This document shows, piece by piece, positions 60,230 to 64,000 of a stretch of DNA of 64,000 nucleotides. A model generated the notes under the pieces. The model was not told where the DNA came from and did not search any database. It worked only from the letters and a program-made list of their open reading frames with translations. Each line of letters opens with the position of its first letter. Within the stretch, counting starts at the first letter, position 1. The DNA comes from Nymphalis io (taxonomy: Eukaryota > Arthropoda > Insecta > Lepidoptera > Nymphalidae), in assembly GCF_905147045.1 (NCBI RefSeq), contig NC_065894.1, positions 6,485,501-6,549,500 of the forward strand. The letters are read 5' to 3'. The translations under genes were made by a program, and so were the position numbers.

Positions 60230-60430
60230 TAAGCACATAAGGCCAGTACATGTTATCGTCGGACAATGTGGGGTCGGCGGTTGATAACGGGCTATCGGCG
60301 GGACCTCGACGCGTTTCAATTATTTGCAATGAATATTATGCCATAACACTCATGCTGCATTACACTGTCGCTTTCATGGAGATGCCTTTTTAGAAATGTT
60401 TCGCAACTTCGACGTCCGCCTACGAATTAC
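60230..60430. promoter_or_regulatory. G+C-rich island with GATA motifs
   Basis: GATA-type sites occur at 60253-60257 (TTATC), 60283-60287 (GATAA) and 60293-60296 (TATC) within 45 bp, amid GGGGTCGGCGG and GGCGGGACCTCGACGCG. A second complex half follows at 60345-60430. Enhancer candidate by motif density. Confidence 0.35.
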
Positions 60431-60508
60431 CTTCGTTTTCCTAAATTATACATATTTCGTTATTTTTCATTTGTTTATTAAAAGGATTGATACTTGATAG
60501 CAACAGAC

Positions 60509-60578
60509 GAAAAACCGGTTAAAAAAGAAGGTATAGGTTACATAGGTAACCTATACCTTCTTTTATAACCTATTGTTT
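60509..60578. ncRNA. Candidate hairpin RNA or foldback element
   Basis: Arms 60517-60541 and 60546-60570 pair over 25 bp with a single mismatch around a 4-nt loop (ATAG), with weak further pairing outside. The stem contains GAAGGTATAGGTTAC and its complement. A Grainyhead-like AACCGGTT lies at 60513-60520 on the base of the left arm. The tiny loop is less typical of a miRNA precursor than the 23.3-kb hairpin. Confidence 0.3.
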
Positions 60579-60599
60579 AATTTGTGAATCCGCTTTTGA

Positions 60600-60770
60600 T
60601 TTTAGAGGGATTGTGACGTCTCGGAGCGATACATCGTCGATCGAGATATTATAAGTTATTATATCTATTATAGAAATAGAAGTGAACAAGTCGTAAATAA
60701 TTCTTATAGAATTATCTTACGCCTTGCGACGCATAGTTGTGTTCGCGTCGCAATTCCAGTAACATGTAGC
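60600..60770. promoter_or_regulatory. Complex island with a 9-bp inverted repeat
   Basis: TTGCGACGC at 60724-60732 and GCGTCGCAA at 60745-60753 are exact inverted copies. A second part has GTGACGTCTCGGAGCG and CGTCGATCGAG. No open frame. Possibly the same regulatory region as the 60.3-kb island. Confidence 0.3.
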
Positions 60771-61429
60771 ATTTACAGAATTATTATCGTATTTTTTTAT
60801 TTCTTGCTACAAAATCTAGTGATTCATGTCTAATAAAAAATAACGTGAGACTCAACCAATTGCAATTTACTTAATAAACCCAGAATCAAATTCAAAGTAA
60901 CAATTTTGAATTTACAAACAGACGCGCTTCAATTACTGTATATTATTATGTTGTGTTTTTTTACGAAATAAAATTCGATACACATCCGGGTTAAGCCGAC
61001 GGAAATATAAATAATAAAAATACGCTATCACAACTGCAACCTACTTTTGGACGATAAGAGTAATTAATGAATAGTGTCGATGATAAGCTCTCTATTTATC
61101 CCTCGTATTATTGTTTATCTCCACGAAAGTAAAGATAAATAATACGTTGTTCTTGGAAAAGTATGGTACAATAAGTTTTGAATGAACTTTTGAATCTAAA
61201 TAACAAATTAGTTTCATTCCAAAAGTTACTACATTTTTTTTGCCTAATATTATAGGTATTCATAAACAAAAGAAATAATTTTATAATTGTTTCAAATATT
61301 CATTATATGATTAATTATCTCATAAACCTTTGCTTTATCAGAAAAGCCGACGAGAAAATAGCTTTTATTGAGTAACTAAGAAATATATTAATTCGCATTG
61401 CAGAAATATTTCTAAAGACAATTGTTAAA
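60771..61429. other. AT-rich non-coding stretch
   Basis: Nothing recognised. Confidence 0.5.
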
Positions 61430-61945
61430 GTTTCGTCTGCGATTCTGAGATTGCATAGAATGTTTGGGCCGCCTCACGATTATGCAATAGCCGTTGGCCG
61501 ACTATTTCGCTGGAAAAAAAATCAAAAACACATTTGGCATGATGTAGGTTGAGCATCCACTAGCTACAACGCTATAAAACATTATATTTTACGTACAAAA
61601 TGAGAACTGAATTAGTATTTTTTTGGCCTGACGGCTTTTTCCAATACGTAACCATAATAATAAATTATAAAGCGATTCCTTACTACGAATTAGTGTGCGA
61701 TAAGGCTTATTGTTTCCACTCCCGCACGCGATTTATGTGACGGCTTGAATAGCCTACTACGGGTTTAACTTTACGAACATAACTTGTAGACGTTTTATTT
61801 TAAGACCATTCTGCGGGCACACTTTTTTGAGAGACCCTTTTGTTCTTAAATTATGTAACTCCGCATTTTGGGCGACTTGACAAAAAATTACTTGCAGCGA
61901 TGATTGATAGTTTGTTTTGTTTTACGGGGTCGGGGTCCTATTATA
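61430..61945. promoter_or_regulatory. Extended complex region, several small islands
   Basis: Islands at 61430-61515 (GGGCCGCCTCACGATTATGC, with ATTGCAT and ATGCAAT C/EBP-like sites), 61620-61770 (CACTCCCGCACGCGATTTATG) and 61795-61945 (GCGGGCACAC, TGATTGATAG, ACGGGGTCGGGGTCC). No open frame of note. Likely regulatory DNA or non-coding exons, by composition. Confidence 0.3.
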
Positions 61946-63234
61946 GATAAAAGTTTGCGATTAAAATAATATTACATATTTTATATAATCTATTTTAATA
62001 TTATTATTAAATGTGCACATGTCTTGTGATATAGGCTACTTGATACGTTTTGTTCCGATCGATGATGAAGTTTACTTGAGATATCGGAATTAAAAACAAT
62101 GAAATGAAGCGTAGATAACGAAGCCACGTATTAAATTTAGTATGAATAAGAATTGTATGAAGAGGTTGATATAGAAAGCAAAAAACGGTTTGAAAAAGTG
62201 CACTTGACAAGATTAAAGAGGTCGTGGCTGTAGTACTGTAATGCAAATTATAATAATACATATAAAGTATTATTATTTAGTTCGTGTTGCGATTTGATTA
62301 TTTTGTTTATTTTTGATCAATTTTGTTTTGTTATGACAAAGTACTTGAAGAAGATTCGCATATAATGGGAAACAAATAAAAATAGTTTTTGCTTGACACG
62401 TTGTACCTGCATTTTGTGATAGAATGTTGAACAGCTCGTTTATGTTCCAGCATCCCTACTCGTAAACTATTTACGTTGTGACCCGCATGTATATATCATT
62501 GTCAACCAAATGACGCACTCCTACATTTTGAAATTGTTTTATTTACAATATATCACGCAGGTAATAAATACAATTCTACAATGCCTCTTGGCACAACTTA
62601 CTAAAAACAAAGAGAAAATCGGATTAAATATTATAATACTGACGAACAAATAAGCAATCATATAGCGATTATTATATCGATTTTCGTTTGTATAATGAAA
62701 CCCGATTATTACACAATTTGATTATAACGAAGAACACTTTCAATTCACGCAATAAACTGTATTGGATATGATTATCTAGGGAAAATACTATCAACACGTT
62801 TTTCTAACTATAAAACAATTCGTTTCTTTGATTTCTTATTTTTTTATAAATGTAAGATAAGACGTTGCAAATTGACCATATGACTGTAACTACTGTAAGT
62901 GATCACCTCTGCCTTACACATTTGTATTCCACACATTACTAGTACGTCGGAGTCCGTGAGATTAAGTTGTAGTATTCTTTGTTTGTATTAAACAATTGAT
63001 AAAAAAAAGGTTTAATAATCGAGTCTTAGTTATGCCAGTTACGTTTTGAAGATGCGATATGTTTAAAGATGTTTTGTTTGTGCTCTGTTTTAATAAATAA
63101 CAATCTGTAATACCCTACGATGCGATTTATCATTACAAAAATATAGTTTATATTGAAATTTAATTTTTGTTTTTTATAATTTTTATATAGAAACATTTAA
63201 AACCGTTGATATATATGTATGATACCTAACAAAC
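61946..63234. other. AT-rich non-coding stretch
   Basis: No gene. The 84-codon minus frame at 62007-62261 is of no recognised family. Confidence 0.5.
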
Positions 63235-63425
63235 TATTGAAAGATGCGTTGATCACTGCAACTGGCTTCTGGGCTTCCTGTAGGTACTAGATATTTGTAT
63301 AGTTAGATCATATTCGAGTTTATCACGGTCTAGGTAGTACTTGTCTTACTGTTAAGTTTAATGACCTTTGATATAGAGTATTTTTTCCTTGACTCGCTCG
63401 CTTTCCTGGATTTATGTGTCATGTA
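63235..63425. promoter_or_regulatory. Complex island
   Basis: Mixed composition with GCAACTGGCTTCTGGGCTTC, TATCACGGTCTAGG and TTGACTCGCTCGCTTTCC. Unknown function. Confidence 0.2.
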
Positions 63426-63432
63426 ATTATTA

Positions 63433-63518
63433 TTTTTTTTTTTATATTCGCCGGGAGGGCAAATGACTCTACTTCACCTGATGGTAAGTGGTAGTAGAGT
63501 CCAAACGCGACGACGGTT
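63433..63518 (-). repeat. Transposon end with T-run and internal 9-bp inverted repeat
   Basis: A T-run at 63433-63443 is followed by TATTCGCCGGGAGGGCAAAT, then GACTCTACT (63465-63473) and its exact inverse AGTAGAGTC (63493-63501), which flank CACCTGATGGTAAGTGG. That last motif is shared with the tail end of family A (CACCTGATGGTAAGTGGTCA). The element reads toward the T-run on the minus strand and is 5'-truncated. Confidence 0.6.
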
Positions 63519-63779
63519 ATTATTATTAATGTTATTTAGTGTTAATGCGCCATATGTATAATATTTTGAATCAAAATTACGTTTTTTATCATTTGTTTTA
63601 ATACTCATTTTTGCAACACCTTTTATGTTATAAATAGGTATGTATATAATTTTCTACGTGCGAACTAAACTTAATCGACAATCAACGCCACATAAAATAA
63701 TTACACGATCGTAACTGTTAGCTGTAAATGTAATGGTATCCATTTAATTATATTATCTAGATTATAGATAGGTTGAATA
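63519..63779. other. AT-rich non-coding stretch
   Basis: Nothing recognised. Confidence 0.5.
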
Positions 63780-63900
63780 TTACGTCATTGCTACGTTGTA
63801 GGTAGGAAGGGGCTATTACAGACATGCGTGCACGTTTGGCGACACGACGTCGGTTGTAAGAAACCGGTTACTGGTTTCCTCATGTGATCAACGTTATTGG
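63780..63900. promoter_or_regulatory. G+C-rich island with paired Grainyhead-like sites
   Basis: AACCGGTT at 63862-63869 and ACTGGTTT at 63870-63877 abut; both fit the Grainyhead consensus. Upstream are GACATGCGTGCACG and GACACGACGTCGG. Grainyhead is a conserved epidermal factor; a wing or epidermal enhancer is plausible but inferred. Confidence 0.35.
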
Positions 63901-64000
63901 AACTATTAGTGATTAGAGAACATAGTATTTATTGTTAACAACGGAGCTATAGATCTTCATAGTCCTCTCTTCTTCTTTAACATAAGATCATCATAAGATA

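Overview
The window looks like non-coding nuclear DNA of a lepidopteran insect, most likely a nymphalid butterfly. By eye it is roughly 30% G+C. It carries many dispersed tRNA-derived SINEs whose sequences I recognise from butterfly genomes (recollection, not searched), plus AT and CA/TG microsatellites. It has no operon-like gene packing, no rRNA, no CRISPR array and no convincing protein-coding gene. The longest open frame is 110 codons, about what chance gives in 64 kb of AT-rich DNA. I read the window as a gene desert or a very large intron.

Repeats. I label four families for cross-reference. Family A is a roughly 300-bp SINE-like element with an A-rich tail; the fullest copies are at 17.2, 22.7 and 25.1 kb and decayed pieces lie at 6.5, 17.5, 21.7, 23.8, 36.4, 38.7, 45.5 and 51.3 kb. 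Family B is a tRNA-headed SINE of about 300 bp; full copies with target-site duplications lie at 21.2 and 58.1 kb, and partial copies at 11.2, 11.4, 16.2, 19.5, 25.9, 31.2, 36.2, 41.9 and 44.7 kb. Family C is a different tRNA-headed SINE ending in an ATT/ATC-repeat tail (2.3, 6.6, 34.7, 55.3 kb). Family D is an interspersed repeat ending in a GGGACGG(G)CAG motif (51.0, 56.0 kb and perhaps 3.25 kb). At 36.1-36.7 kb an A element sits inside a B element. At 16.2 kb a truncated B element has folded back on itself.

Between the repeats lie long featureless AT-rich stretches broken by short G+C-richer, complex islands of 80-300 bp. The main ones are near 0.9, 5.1, 10.7, 12.5, 20.1, 28.7, 29.6, 30.6, 35.5, 37.1, 39.5, 42.4, 43.1, 43.5-44.3, 49.7, 50.5, 53.7, 56.2, 57.6, 60.3, 61.5-61.9, 63.3 and 63.8 kb. 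Such islands are what cis-regulatory elements or non-coding first exons look like in AT-rich insect DNA. Several carry recognisable motif groups: ETS cores at 10.7 kb, a perfect CRE at 28.7 kb, an E-box at 42.4 kb, GATA motifs at 60.3 kb and Grainyhead-like sites at 63.9 kb. Function is inference.

The best leads for something undescribed are: (1) a pri-miRNA-like hairpin at 23300-23388 with a 26-bp upper stem, an 8-nt loop and a 12-bp lower stem; (2) long hairpins at 7293-7396 and 60509-60578; (3) two promoter-like sites on the + strand, TATA plus a strong splice donor at 28953-29023 and TATA/Inr/DPE at 29536-29594; (4) an exon-like segment at 35594 with a strong acceptor, a short coding-like frame, a GTAAGG donor or in-frame stop, and an AATAAA 200 bp downstream. 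Together these suggest one or more unannotated + strand transcripts between about 29 and 36 kb. RNA-seq, small-RNA-seq and comparison with other butterflies would decide.
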